The notes under the pieces are model-generated. The model did no database searches. It was not told where the DNA came from and saw only the letters and a program-made list of their open reading frames with translations. From Syntrophorhabdaceae bacterium (GTDB taxonomy: Bacteria > Desulfobacterota > Syntrophorhabdia > Syntrophorhabdales > Syntrophorhabdaceae): DNA of 50,469 nt. Position numbers and translations under genes: made by a program. Shown piece after piece: positions 37,398-44,743 of this stretch. The stretch lies in the NCBI GenBank assembly GCA_028698615.1, contig JAQVWF010000010.1, positions 29,959-80,427 on the forward strand, written 5' to 3'. Position 1 is the stretch's first letter; each line of letters begins with the position of its first letter.

Positions 37398-37922
37398 ATG
37401 AAAAAGATCATGATCTCAATTGCGGCAACGATGGTCCTTTTGCTCTTCGGCTCCATTGATATCCATGCCCAGTCGCTTAAAAAGCACCCGGCCGGAAAGC
37501 AGAAGAGCGGAAGGTCCAGGATCGTGATCGAATATGTCTCCTTTCCGGAAGAGTACAAAAAATATGAGGTCTATCCCTGGGAGACGGTCAAGGTGGACGA
37601 TTTTCAGACCGCCTATTTGGCGATGACCCAGGGAGGGAAGTTCGAGGACTGGGTCAGGTCCCTCTCGGGCACCGCCACGGGCAAGAACCGGATGATACGG
37701 GCGTTCAGGGAGCGTTTCGTCCTTATCGTGTGCTGTAAGCCCCACATGTGCGATTTAAGCCAGATCATCGTGCTCTACGATCCCGTGAAGAAGAAGACCT
37801 TCGGCATACTTGCCGTCGACGGCACGTTTTCATGGTTCGGGAAGCCTCCCGAGAATATAAAGGACCTTCTCAACGTACTCCTTGTGGAAGAGTTCAAGGC
37901 CATATACAGGGGCCAAAGCTGA
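37398..37922 (+). CDS. Ivy-family C-type lysozyme inhibitor (periplasmic)
   Basis: 174 residues with a signal peptide (MKKIMISIAATMVLLLFGSI, cleavage near HAQ25). The mature protein carries CKPHMC at 113-118, matching the inhibitory CKPHDC loop of Ivy, preceded by the Ivy-like pattern AYLAMTQGGKFEDWV and followed by SQIIVLYDP. Ivy proteins plug the active site of lysozymes and may restrain the cell's own lytic transglycosylases. GGGAGAGG precedes the ATG. The assignment rests on motif order; overall similarity looks distant. Confidence 0.68.
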   Translation: MKKIMISIAATMVLLLFGSIDIHAQSLKKHPAGKQKSGRSRIVIEYVSFPEEYKKYEVYPWETVKVDDFQTAYLAMTQGGKFEDWVRSLSGTATGKNRMIRAFRERFVLIVCCKPHMCDLSQIIVLYDPVKKKTFGILAVDGTFSWFGKPPENIKDLLNVLLVEEFKAIYRGQS

Positions 37923-37948
37923 CGTATCTTTCCCGGAGCGGCCGTCTT

Positions 37949-37976
37949 TTGCGGCCAACCGTCGATGTGCTATAAT
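37949..37976 (+). promoter_or_regulatory. Possible sigma-70 promoter of the methyltransferase
   Basis: TATAAT at 37971-37976 with a weak TTGCGG at 37949-37954 (16-bp spacer), about 60 bp before the start codon at 38039. Confidence 0.45.
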
Positions 37977-38038
37977 GCAGTATTCGTGACCCATGTCGCA
38001 ACTCACTGAACATGGCCGGAAATCCCAAGGAGATTGAC

Positions 38039-39040
38039 ATGATCAAACATGCACCATACGGTTCCCTGATGTCTGACGCATCGGCCTTCACGAAGAGCAG
38101 GGTGGTCCTTTCGGCGGCGGAGCTCGATATATTCACGCTTCTTGACGGGACGCCCGAAACGCCCGCCGCGCTGGCGAGGAAGGGAGGGTTCAATGCCCGG
38201 GCCCTTTTGCGTATCCTCGACGCGCTGGCCGCCCTTGGTCTTCTCGCAAAAGAGGACGGATCGTACTCTCTCACGGAAGACGGATCGCTCCTGTCGTCCC
38301 GTCATCCCCAGTCGGTCCGCCCCATGGTTCTCCATATGAACAGGCTCTGGGACACATGGGGTGATCTTTCAGGGATCGTCAGAAAAGGGCTGAAGGGGAA
38401 GCGCAAACACGCAGCCCGAATGGATCCTGAGACCCTCGCGGCCTTTATCGGAGCCATGGATGTCATAGGCAGGGACCTGTCGCTTGAGATAGCTGATTCC
38501 TTTGACCTTGACCGTTACAAGAGGCTTCTTGACGTGGGAGGGGCATCGGGAACCTACACGGCGGCCTTTTTGCGGAAGAACCTGCACCTCAGGTCAACGA
38601 TCTTCGACCTCGAGGCGGTCATCCCCATGGCTCGTGCGAAAATAGCGTCGGAAGGTCTTTCGGGGAGGGTGGACCTGTTTCCGGGAGACTTCTATAAGGA
38701 CGACCTTCCCGGGGGTCACGACCTCGTTCTCCTATCGGCCATAATCCATCAGAACGATCTCCGCCAGAATATCGATCTCTACCACAAGGCCTTCAATGCC
38801 CTCGTCCCAGGCGGTGCCATACTGGTCCGCGACCATATCATGGACGAGACCCGTACCGCCCCGTCCGCAGGAACGCTTTTTGCCATCAACATGCTTGTCA
38901 ATACCCGCGGCGGCGGCACGTATACCTTCAATGAGGTAAAAGAGGGTCTGACAGAAGCGGGCTTCGAGGGTATCACCCTCCTGCGCGCCGGCGACAGGAT
39001 GGACTGCCTCGTGGAAGGAAGGAAGCCTCTGAAATCGTAA
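38039..39040 (+). CDS. SAM-dependent O-methyltransferase (acetylserotonin type)
   Basis: 333-residue class I methyltransferase of the plant-type/hydroxyneurosporene O-methyltransferase family. An N-terminal winged-helix dimerisation domain (about 1-90) is followed by SAM motif I LLDVGGASGTYTAAFL, motif GDFYKDDLPGGHDLVLLS and LVPGGAILVRDHIMDE. The ATG at 38039 has AAGGAG 6 nt upstream; the in-frame ATG at 38012 has no such site. Substrate unknown; no biosynthetic cluster around it. Confidence 0.85.
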   Translation: MIKHAPYGSLMSDASAFTKSRVVLSAAELDIFTLLDGTPETPAALARKGGFNARALLRILDALAALGLLAKEDGSYSLTEDGSLLSSRHPQSVRPMVLHMNRLWDTWGDLSGIVRKGLKGKRKHAARMDPETLAAFIGAMDVIGRDLSLEIADSFDLDRYKRLLDVGGASGTYTAAFLRKNLHLRSTIFDLEAVIPMARAKIASEGLSGRVDLFPGDFYKDDLPGGHDLVLLSAIIHQNDLRQNIDLYHKAFNALVPGGAILVRDHIMDETRTAPSAGTLFAINMLVNTRGGGTYTFNEVKEGLTEAGFEGITLLRAGDRMDCLVEGRKPLKS

Positions 39041-39051
39041 AGAAGCGGACG

Positions 39052-39077
39052 GGCGCGAGGTATGTTCCTAACGCGCC
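39052..39077. terminator. Hairpin between convergent genes
   Basis: GGCGCG-AGG ... CCT-CGCGCC forms a 6+3 bp stem spanning the stop of the FMN reductase gene, 12 bp after the methyltransferase stop. No long T run on either side, so terminator function is uncertain. Confidence 0.35.
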
Positions 39078-39643
39078 TGATTCAGCTTTCGCGCCCACTT
39101 TGCCAGTTCGGCCAGAAGGTCTTGTATCAATTGCCTTGTCCGGTCGTCCGTCAGGTTGCCCGAGGTGTCGAACTTTTGTTCGCTGAAGGGCACCATGATC
39201 TCCGGCCTGTTCAGGACAAAGCAGTTGAAGAATACCAATGTCTGCCGCAGGTGGTACTGCGCTCTGGCAGTGCCGAGCATGCCGATGGAGGCGCCCATGA
39301 TGGCAACGGGTTTTCCCTCGAAGGGGTTCGTGCCGTAAGGTCTCGACGCCGCGTCGAGGGCGTTCTTCAGGACGCCAGGGACAGAGTAATTGTATTCCGG
39401 CGTAGCCATGAGGATAGCGTCAGCGGCCTTGACCCTCTCCTTGAACTCCCTGACCTTCTCATGAGGTTCGTTCTCCAGATCCTGATTGAAAGGAGGGATC
39501 CCCTCGATGTCGAATATCTCCAGTTCCACATCCTGGGGAGCAACCTCTGCGGCGGCCTTGAGAAGCATCCTGTTATAAGACCCTTTCCTCAAACTTCCCG
39601 CAAAACCAAGTATCCTCACCGTTGCGCTTTCTCTGACAGTCAT
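39068..39643 (-). CDS. NADPH-dependent FMN reductase / flavodoxin-like oxidoreductase
   Basis: 191-residue protein from ATG 39643, which has GGAGG upstream. Flavodoxin-like fold with phosphate-binding loop GFAGSLRKGSYNRMLL near the N-terminus and the family motif TPEYNYSVPGVLKNALD, then MGASIGMLGTARAQYHLRQ. Homologues are ChrR/YieF/AzoR-type quinone or chromate reductases. A promoter is visible directly upstream. The frame extends to 39745, but that part covers the promoter. Confidence 0.9.
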   Translation of the reverse strand: MTVRESATVRILGFAGSLRKGSYNRMLLKAAAEVAPQDVELEIFDIEGIPPFNQDLENEPHEKVREFKERVKAADAILMATPEYNYSVPGVLKNALDAASRPYGTNPFEGKPVAIMGASIGMLGTARAQYHLRQTLVFFNCFVLNRPEIMVPFSEQKFDTSGNLTDDRTRQLIQDLLAELAKWARKLNQAR

Positions 39644-39677
39644 TGAAACCTCCTCATGTCGCATGTGCGATATAATG

Positions 39678-39706
39678 ATGTTAAGCCGTCTCACCGGAGG
39701 TGTCAA
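39678..39706 (-). promoter_or_regulatory. Sigma-70 promoter of the FMN reductase
   Basis: TTGACA (39706-39701), 17-bp spacer, TAACAT (39683-39678) on the minus strand, 35 bp before the ATG. Confidence 0.6.
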
Positions 39707-39929
39707 CGATATGATAGGCCGTGATGCCAGCCGTTCCCCGGTCATTCGGGAGTTCCTGTACAGCGGATACGTTGCCCATGATCAGGTTATACGCTTGAAT
39801 GGATTGGGATTCCATGATGGGGGTGACCCTCTCTCTCATGGGAATTTCCAGCTGAGAGCAGAAGAGATCACGAGGCTCCTCTTGCAGGCGACCGCGGACT
39901 TCCTCAAGACCCGGGAAAGTCTTTTGATG
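39707..39929. other. Intergenic stretch, no convincing gene
   Basis: Between the FMN reductase promoter and the 3' end of the mechanosensitive channel gene. A plus-strand frame is open here (39663-40097), but most of it lies antisense to the channel gene and shows no recognisable motif or ribosome-binding site. Confidence 0.4.
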
Positions 39930-40985
39930 CTACTTTGCTTCACGTTGGATGTAAAGCGTTTGAGTCGGGTAGGCAAACTCGATGCCTTCTTCCTCAAAGC
40001 GTCGAAATATCTCCTGGTTGATCGTTTCCTGAACATCCATATAAACGCCATAGTCGGAGTTGGTCACAAAATAGACAACCTCAAAGTTCAGCGATGAATC
40101 CCCGTATTCCTTGAAATGCACTCGATCGAACCGGGCCTGCTCCTGTCCCTTGATTATATCGGTAACGATCTCCTTGATGGTCTTCAACTTTTCCAGAGAG
40201 GTTTGATACACGACCCGAAAGCTAAAGGCAATGCGTCTTTCTTCCATGCGCTTGTAGTTGCGGACACGACTTTTCAAGAGGTCATTGTTGGAAAATATCA
40301 ATTGCTCTCCGCTGAGACTGCGGACTCGCGTGGTCTTCAGGCCAATATGCTCGATGGTACCCGAAAAAGAATCCACCACAATAAAATCGCCGATGACAAA
40401 GGGCTTGTCCAAAATAATCGACAAAGAAGCCAGAAGGTCACCGAGTACGTTCTGAACCGCCAGAGCCACGGCAATACCGGCTATCCCCAACCCGGCGACG
40501 AGGCCTGTGATGTTAACACCAAGGTTGTCCAGAATTAAGAGGAAAGCGATAGTCCACGAAATAATGCGTACTACAAATCCCAGAAAGGTTATCGTGGTGG
40601 CGCTGGACGCGTCCTGATCCATGCGTTTCTGAACGTTCCGACCAACTCCAAAAGAAATGGCGGCGCTCGCCCAGAACCCGCCCTGCAGGATCAACGCAAG
40701 TATGGTAGCCTTCTGCCACAGGGAGGCGATGGAAGGTTTCAGCGTGATCAGGAAACATGCCGCGTAAACGGACGCGACAAGCACGATGAAGGTCTTTGTG
40801 TTTGCAAGGATGTGCACCAGGAGGTCGTCAATGTTGTTATCCGTTGCGGCGCTCAGCTTGGATAACCGTCCGATAACAAGGCGCAAAATGCTTTTCAATA
40901 CAGCGAACACGACTATCAGGGTGCAGACTGCGAGAAGCCAGTTCTGCACTGTGTTGCCGAGATAGACCTTTGTCAGTAACTCCAT
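39930..40985 (-). CDS. Small-conductance mechanosensitive channel, MscS family
   Basis: 351 residues from ATG 40985 (AAGGAAG upstream). Four or so membrane helices; the last is Gly/Ala-rich (ITGLVAGLGIAGIAVALAVQNVLGDLLASLSI), matching the pore-lining TM3 of MscS, followed by the beta domain (DKPFVIGDFIVVDSFSGTIEHIGLKTTRVRS). Releases solutes on hypo-osmotic shock. A 13-bp inverted repeat, CCAGAC-T-GTCTGG, sits 39 bp upstream of the start at 41024-41036. The usual MscS TM3-to-beta transition is conserved. Confidence 0.93.
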   Translation of the reverse strand: MELLTKVYLGNTVQNWLLAVCTLIVVFAVLKSILRLVIGRLSKLSAATDNNIDDLLVHILANTKTFIVLVASVYAACFLITLKPSIASLWQKATILALILQGGFWASAAISFGVGRNVQKRMDQDASSATTITFLGFVVRIISWTIAFLLILDNLGVNITGLVAGLGIAGIAVALAVQNVLGDLLASLSIILDKPFVIGDFIVVDSFSGTIEHIGLKTTRVRSLSGEQLIFSNNDLLKSRVRNYKRMEERRIAFSFRVVYQTSLEKLKTIKEIVTDIIKGQEQARFDRVHFKEYGDSSLNFEVVYFVTNSDYGVYMDVQETINQEIFRRFEEEGIEFAYPTQTLYIQREAK

Positions 40986-41093
40986 CTGTCTTCCTTCCTT
41001 ATGTGTGGTATGGAACAACAACCCCAGACTGTCTGGTTTCCATTGTCCTGATCCACCAGTCAAGACACAAAGCATAGAACAAGGAGGTTTTGT

Positions 41094-41363
41094 ATGTCAA
41101 CCCGGAACCCGGCCGCAAGGATTATGGGTGTTTTGCCCAGGGAGGCATATGCCGTAAATAGCTTTTTCCATGAGCCAGAGGCCGGGGCAGACAACGGGGA
41201 GTTCTCGTTGATCATCTGGAAAGAGGGCGCTGAGACATTCGACCTTTCGGTCCAGGATCGCGGGCAGCGGAGAATAAGTCAAAAGCCGCGGACTACGCCT
41301 GCCCCCTCTTTTTGGAAAACAGTTTACCGAGCCATTGCCTCTGTCGGATATCAACCGCCTTGA
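41094..41363 (+). CDS. Small hypothetical ORF with strong Shine-Dalgarno
   Basis: 89-codon frame starting MSTRNPAARIMGV, preceded by AAGGAGG 7 nt before the ATG. It fills most of the 307-bp gap between the channel gene and the carbamoyltransferase gene, and its last 71 bp run antisense to the latter. No motif, signal peptide or membrane helix recognised. An opposing minus-strand frame (41097-41396) is also open, so this may be chance. Confidence 0.25.
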   Translation: MSTRNPAARIMGVLPREAYAVNSFFHEPEAGADNGEFSLIIWKEGAETFDLSVQDRGQRRISQKPRTTPAPSFWKTVYRAIASVGYQPP

Positions 41364-43083
41364 GCTTGTTCTCATCGATAACGGGACCTCGAACAAGCTC
41401 CTTGGGGGCTGTTGCTTCGATAAGATAATCGTCGATAATGAGATAGTCCATCTCTGTGGACATAAAGCATCTCAGGGCATCCCGGGGTGTCTCCACTATG
41501 GGTTCTCCGGCTATGTTATAGGACGTGTTGAGGATGACAGGCACATTCGTTATCTGATAAAACTCCCTGATGAGATCATAATACCTGCCGTTTGCTTCCT
41601 TTGTGACTGTCTGCACCCTGGCGGTACCGTCAACGTGTGTTATGGCAGGTACAAGATGCTGCTTATCCTTTTTCACCTCGGCAATGAGGAGCATATAAGG
41701 GCTCTCGCAATCAAGATCGAAATACTCGGACACGTTCTCGAGAAGGACCGATGGTGCAAAAGGTCTGAAACCTTCCCGGTGTTTCACTTTTGCGTTCAGA
41801 ACATCCTTCATCTCCGGTTTTCGCGGATCACAGATGATGCTTCTGTGACCGAGGGCACGGGGGCCTATTTCGCTCCCTCCTTCGAACCAACCGAGTATCT
41901 TGCCCTGTGCCAGTAACTGCGCGGCTTTTTGTGCTATATCGCGCTCTTTCGTAAAACTGATGTTCTGCATGGTGTGGAGATCGGAGAGGGTCTCCTCCTC
42001 GTTGTAAGCCCGGCCAAGATAGGCGTTTTGAAGGCGATACTTGCCGGGTAGTTCCCGGTAAACACAATGGGCGCCATAGAGGACGCATCCCAGGGCGATT
42101 CCCGAATCGCAGGCGCCTGGCTGAATGAATATCTTTTCAAATGGTGTGTTGTCGAGTATCTTTTTGTTGGCAACGCTGTTGAGCCCCACGCCGCCGGCAT
42201 AGCAAAGGTTCTTTGAGGGGCTTACGCGGTAGAGATGACGGGCGATCTCGATCAGGGCGTCTTCCGTGGCCTTTTGGACGGCATAGGCTATTTCGGTATA
42301 AAGACCGTCGGGGAGCTCTTGCTGCTCCCTTGGGGGAATATCCGGAAAAAAGCGTTTACGGTACAGATCATTATGGCGGACGAAATTCTTTTCACTTCTT
42401 GATAACGCCACGCCATCGAGAATCTCCACAAAGGGCTCATCGATAGTTCGTCCCGGCTGCCCACCGTAAGGGGCAAGACCCATTACCTTGCCGGAGCCGA
42501 AATCGCCAAAATTGAGGAACACCGATGTGCCCATATAGGCAAGCCCGATGCCGTTCATAAAGCCGGGGACGGTGTAATCCTTCCTGATGCTTGTTATCTC
42601 ACTTCCTGTTGCCCTGTAGAAAGACTGGACCTCTTCAAAATTCTTCAGGTCTTTGATGGGGAGGCCACGGAGCATGAATGGCAGCGGTTTCTCCGTTTCA
42701 ATCTCGAAGGCGCTGCTTCCCAATCCATCAACGACCATTACGGCGGCTTCGTCGAAGGGGGATGCAAAGAAAGCGCTTGCGGCATGGGCTTCATGGTGTG
42801 AAATGGTGTGGAGCTTTCCCGAGTAACCCAATCCTTCCCGTATGCTGTCTCTTGTCTTGTCCTTGCCGTCCTTGCCATAACGTGTAATGCCTACGATCAG
42901 GTCAACATCGTTGATATTCCTGAGCCCCGCTGCCTTCAGAAGATAATCGACGGACAATGCCGGGAAATTCCCGGAATGCTTGCGCCTGTCGACCCTTTCT
43001 TCGGCAATGGCCATCAATTTCCCCTCCGATATGAGGGCCGCTCCGGTGTCGTGGCCGAATATATGAAGACCCAAGATGTTCAT
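41293..43083 (-). CDS. NodU/CmcH-family carbamoyltransferase
   Basis: 596-residue enzyme with an N-terminal Kae1-like ATPase fold (MNILGLHIFGHDTGAALI; HHEAHAASAFFASPFDEAAV; VVDGLGSSAFE) and the C-terminal carbamoyltransferase domain (GWFEGGSEIGPRALGHRSI, AKVKHREGFRPFAPSVL). It makes carbamoyladenylate from carbamoyl phosphate and ATP and transfers the carbamoyl group to a hydroxyl of a small molecule or glycan. No antibiotic or Nod-factor genes are nearby, so the acceptor is unknown; a surface sugar is possible. Own sigma-70 promoter and AGGAG site. Confidence 0.92.
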   Translation of the reverse strand: MNILGLHIFGHDTGAALISEGKLMAIAEERVDRRKHSGNFPALSVDYLLKAAGLRNINDVDLIVGITRYGKDGKDKTRDSIREGLGYSGKLHTISHHEAHAASAFFASPFDEAAVMVVDGLGSSAFEIETEKPLPFMLRGLPIKDLKNFEEVQSFYRATGSEITSIRKDYTVPGFMNGIGLAYMGTSVFLNFGDFGSGKVMGLAPYGGQPGRTIDEPFVEILDGVALSRSEKNFVRHNDLYRKRFFPDIPPREQQELPDGLYTEIAYAVQKATEDALIEIARHLYRVSPSKNLCYAGGVGLNSVANKKILDNTPFEKIFIQPGACDSGIALGCVLYGAHCVYRELPGKYRLQNAYLGRAYNEEETLSDLHTMQNISFTKERDIAQKAAQLLAQGKILGWFEGGSEIGPRALGHRSIICDPRKPEMKDVLNAKVKHREGFRPFAPSVLLENVSEYFDLDCESPYMLLIAEVKKDKQHLVPAITHVDGTARVQTVTKEANGRYYDLIREFYQITNVPVILNTSYNIAGEPIVETPRDALRCFMSTEMDYLIIDDYLIEATAPKELVRGPVIDENKLKAVDIRQRQWLGKLFSKKRGQA

Positions 43084-43118
43084 AGTTTTCTCCTGGCTGG
43101 TTTTTGCGATGCTTGTTG

Positions 43119-43147
43119 ACTATAACAGAGCGGTCTGATGCAGTCAA
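43119..43147 (-). promoter_or_regulatory. Sigma-70 promoter of the carbamoyltransferase
   Basis: TTGACT (43147-43142), 17-bp spacer, TATAGT (43124-43119) on the minus strand; start site about 30 nt before the ATG at 43083. Confidence 0.7.
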
Positions 43148-43500
43148 CGGCAAAGAGGGGAGATGATCGTCGGTTGCCGGGAGGCTGCAGCATCCCCGTT
43201 GGTGTGGTATTTTCCCTGTCCGCAGAAGGCCCGGTTTGGACCGGATGCTCACACAACCGAAATAGGCTGTGCTGATAGCCGCGGTGGGGTCAGAGGTCGC
43301 GTTCGATGGCGCCGTGCAATTATACAATTATGTAAGACAGCAGCCGGAGGACCTACTTTTCTGTAGGATATAATCCTTTGCCGGGATATGCTCAATCGGA
43401 CCGGATAAGGGGTGGGCTCGATAGGAGTAATAGCTGAACATCTGAATATCATTCGTTAAAGTCAGTTAGGTATGGCCGGGCCAAGGCTGCCGGTTGGTTC
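43148..43500. other. Intergenic region upstream of sigma-54 promoter, possible enhancer
   Basis: About 350 bp with no gene. It holds an inverted repeat CCTAC-N6-GTAGG at 43352-43367, roughly 150 bp upstream of the sigma-54 promoter, the usual distance for an activator (NifA/NtrC-type) site. It does not match the classical TGT-N10-ACA NifA box. An AT-rich patch lies around 43318-43333. Confidence 0.35.
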
Positions 43501-43516
43501 TGGCACACCCATTGCT
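43501..43516 (+). promoter_or_regulatory. Sigma-54 (RpoN) promoter
   Basis: TGGCAC-N5-TTGCT is a perfect match to the -24/-12 consensus, with GG (43502-43503) and GC (43514-43515) ten bases apart. The start would be near 43527, upstream of the porin-amtB-P-II genes. Confidence 0.8.
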
Positions 43517-43542
43517 TTAGTACGAGCAAGGCTAAGGTACAA

Positions 43543-43595
43543 GACACAGGCGTCTTCGACCAACGTGGGTTTGGAGGCGCCTGTGTCTTTTTCTT
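43543..43595 (+). terminator. Intrinsic terminator/attenuator in the nitrogen operon leader
   Basis: GACACAGGCG (43543-43552) pairs perfectly with CGCCTGTGTC (43578-43587), followed by TTTTTCTT. It begins about 16 nt after the predicted sigma-54 start, so transcripts would end here unless antitermination occurs, or a short RNA is made. Confidence 0.75.
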
Positions 43596-43650
43596 AAAGG
43601 AGCAACGATCGCATGCACATGCATGGGAACGAAATCTCAGGAGGTATATC

Positions 43651-44505
43651 ATGAATGGGTGTAAAAGGGTTCTCTTGTTGTTGGTTGTTTTTTTGTGTTT
43701 TCCGCTTTGTTCTGTTTTCGGTGAGGAGCCAAAGAAGGATGAGGAACCGAAGGTAGCAGGCTCGGGTGCTGTGGGTGTATATAATCGGTATATCTTCCGG
43801 GGCTACGAGATAGGAAAGAGCGGTCTCGTCATCCAGCCGTCCCTCACTGCGTCCTACAAAGGTTTTTCCGCGTCCTTTTGGGGCAATGTGGACACGAATC
43901 AGAGAAGTACGAAAACTGCTGACTTTTCCGCGGAGAGCAGGGCATTCAAGAAGGGATGGAATGAGACCGACCTGACCTTAAGCTATACCTATGCCATCGA
44001 CAAGCTTTCTCTCACCGGCGGCTATATCTTTTACGGGACAAAGTATTGCGATGAGACGGAAGAGCTTTTCGGGTCCATCGCTTATGACATTCTATCGAAA
44101 CCGACCCTCTCCATTTATCGGGACATCACGAGCTACAAGGGCACCTATATCAACCTTTCCTTCGCTCACTCCATCCCGGTTCATAAACAGATAACCCTCG
44201 ACCTGGGCGCTTCCTTCGGCTACTTCGTCGGGGAGAGCGATTACTGGAAGACCTATGAGAGGTCGACCGGCGACTACACGGGAAGCAAATACAAAGGCCT
44301 CCATGACGGCATGGTCAAGGCCGGGCTTACGATCCCTGTTACAAAATCCTTCTCGATCCAGCCTGTAGTCCAGTACTGGTTCCCCCTTTCGGGAGATGCA
44401 GGGAAGGAGTACCCTTCAGCCGCCGATATATCCGACTCGTACAACCCCAACGGGCCCGTAGGGAACAATGTCGTCTACGGTATCGGGTTTACATACGCTT
44501 TTTAG
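43651..44505 (+). CDS. TorF-like outer-membrane porin
   Basis: 284 residues with a signal peptide (cleavage after CSVFG, about residue 24) and a short charged linker, then an even-spaced beta-barrel pattern. The start VGVYNRYIFRGYEIGKSGLVIQPSL matches the TorF/TIGR02001 putative porin family (VxxDYxFRGxS type), and the chain ends in the aromatic GFTYAF typical of barrel insertion. AGGAGG precedes the ATG. Its position between a sigma-54 promoter and amtB suggests uptake of a nitrogenous solute across the outer membrane. Substrate unknown. Confidence 0.82.
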   Translation: MNGCKRVLLLLVVFLCFPLCSVFGEEPKKDEEPKVAGSGAVGVYNRYIFRGYEIGKSGLVIQPSLTASYKGFSASFWGNVDTNQRSTKTADFSAESRAFKKGWNETDLTLSYTYAIDKLSLTGGYIFYGTKYCDETEELFGSIAYDILSKPTLSIYRDITSYKGTYINLSFAHSIPVHKQITLDLGASFGYFVGESDYWKTYERSTGDYTGSKYKGLHDGMVKAGLTIPVTKSFSIQPVVQYWFPLSGDAGKEYPSAADISDSYNPNGPVGNNVVYGIGFTYAF

Positions 44506-44552
44506 GCTGAATACCATTGTTCCGCAATCCGCAATGATGCGGTGATGTGGAG

Positions 44553-44567
44553 CCCTGATCGGTCAGG
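44553..44567 (+). repeat. 15-bp hairpin repeat, copy 1
   Basis: CCCTGATCGGTCAGG; inner CCTGA/TCAGG can pair as a hairpin with a TCGG loop. An identical copy lies at 44624-44638. Confidence 0.75.
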
Positions 44568-44623
44568 CCGGCCGGTTTGATGGAAGAAGACTCCGTCGCG
44601 GCCGCCGCAGCGAAGCGGAGAAA

Positions 44624-44638
44624 CCCTGATCGGTCAGG
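44624..44638 (+). repeat. 15-bp hairpin repeat, copy 2
   Basis: Exact copy of 44553-44567, 71 bp apart start to start. Between them is a further hairpin (CTCCGTCGC ... GCGAAGCGGAG). Both are in the porin-amtB spacer and may be protein- or RNA-binding elements. Confidence 0.75.
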
Positions 44639-44743
44639 TTAAGATCGTAACAAAGAACGTTGGGCTCTCACGGGAATACGGTCCGCATCAGGCGGGCGAC
44701 CTTGAGGTACAAAAGAACAGAGATGGATCAAGGAGGCTTGATA

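Noticed and set aside
39663-40097. Plus-strand open frame of 144 codons
   Set aside because: Mostly antisense to the MscS-type channel gene, with no ribosome-binding site, motif or hydrophobic pattern of its own; judged a shadow frame.
43318-43380. TATAAT at 43369 as a sigma-70 promoter for the porin
   Set aside because: No -35-like hexamer at 16-18 bp upstream; the sigma-54 promoter is far better supported.
43440-43600. Glutamine (glnA) or other known riboswitch in the porin leader
   Set aside because: None of the conserved core sequences of the glutamine, c-di-GMP or guanidine classes that I know are present; only the sigma-54 promoter and terminator are supported.
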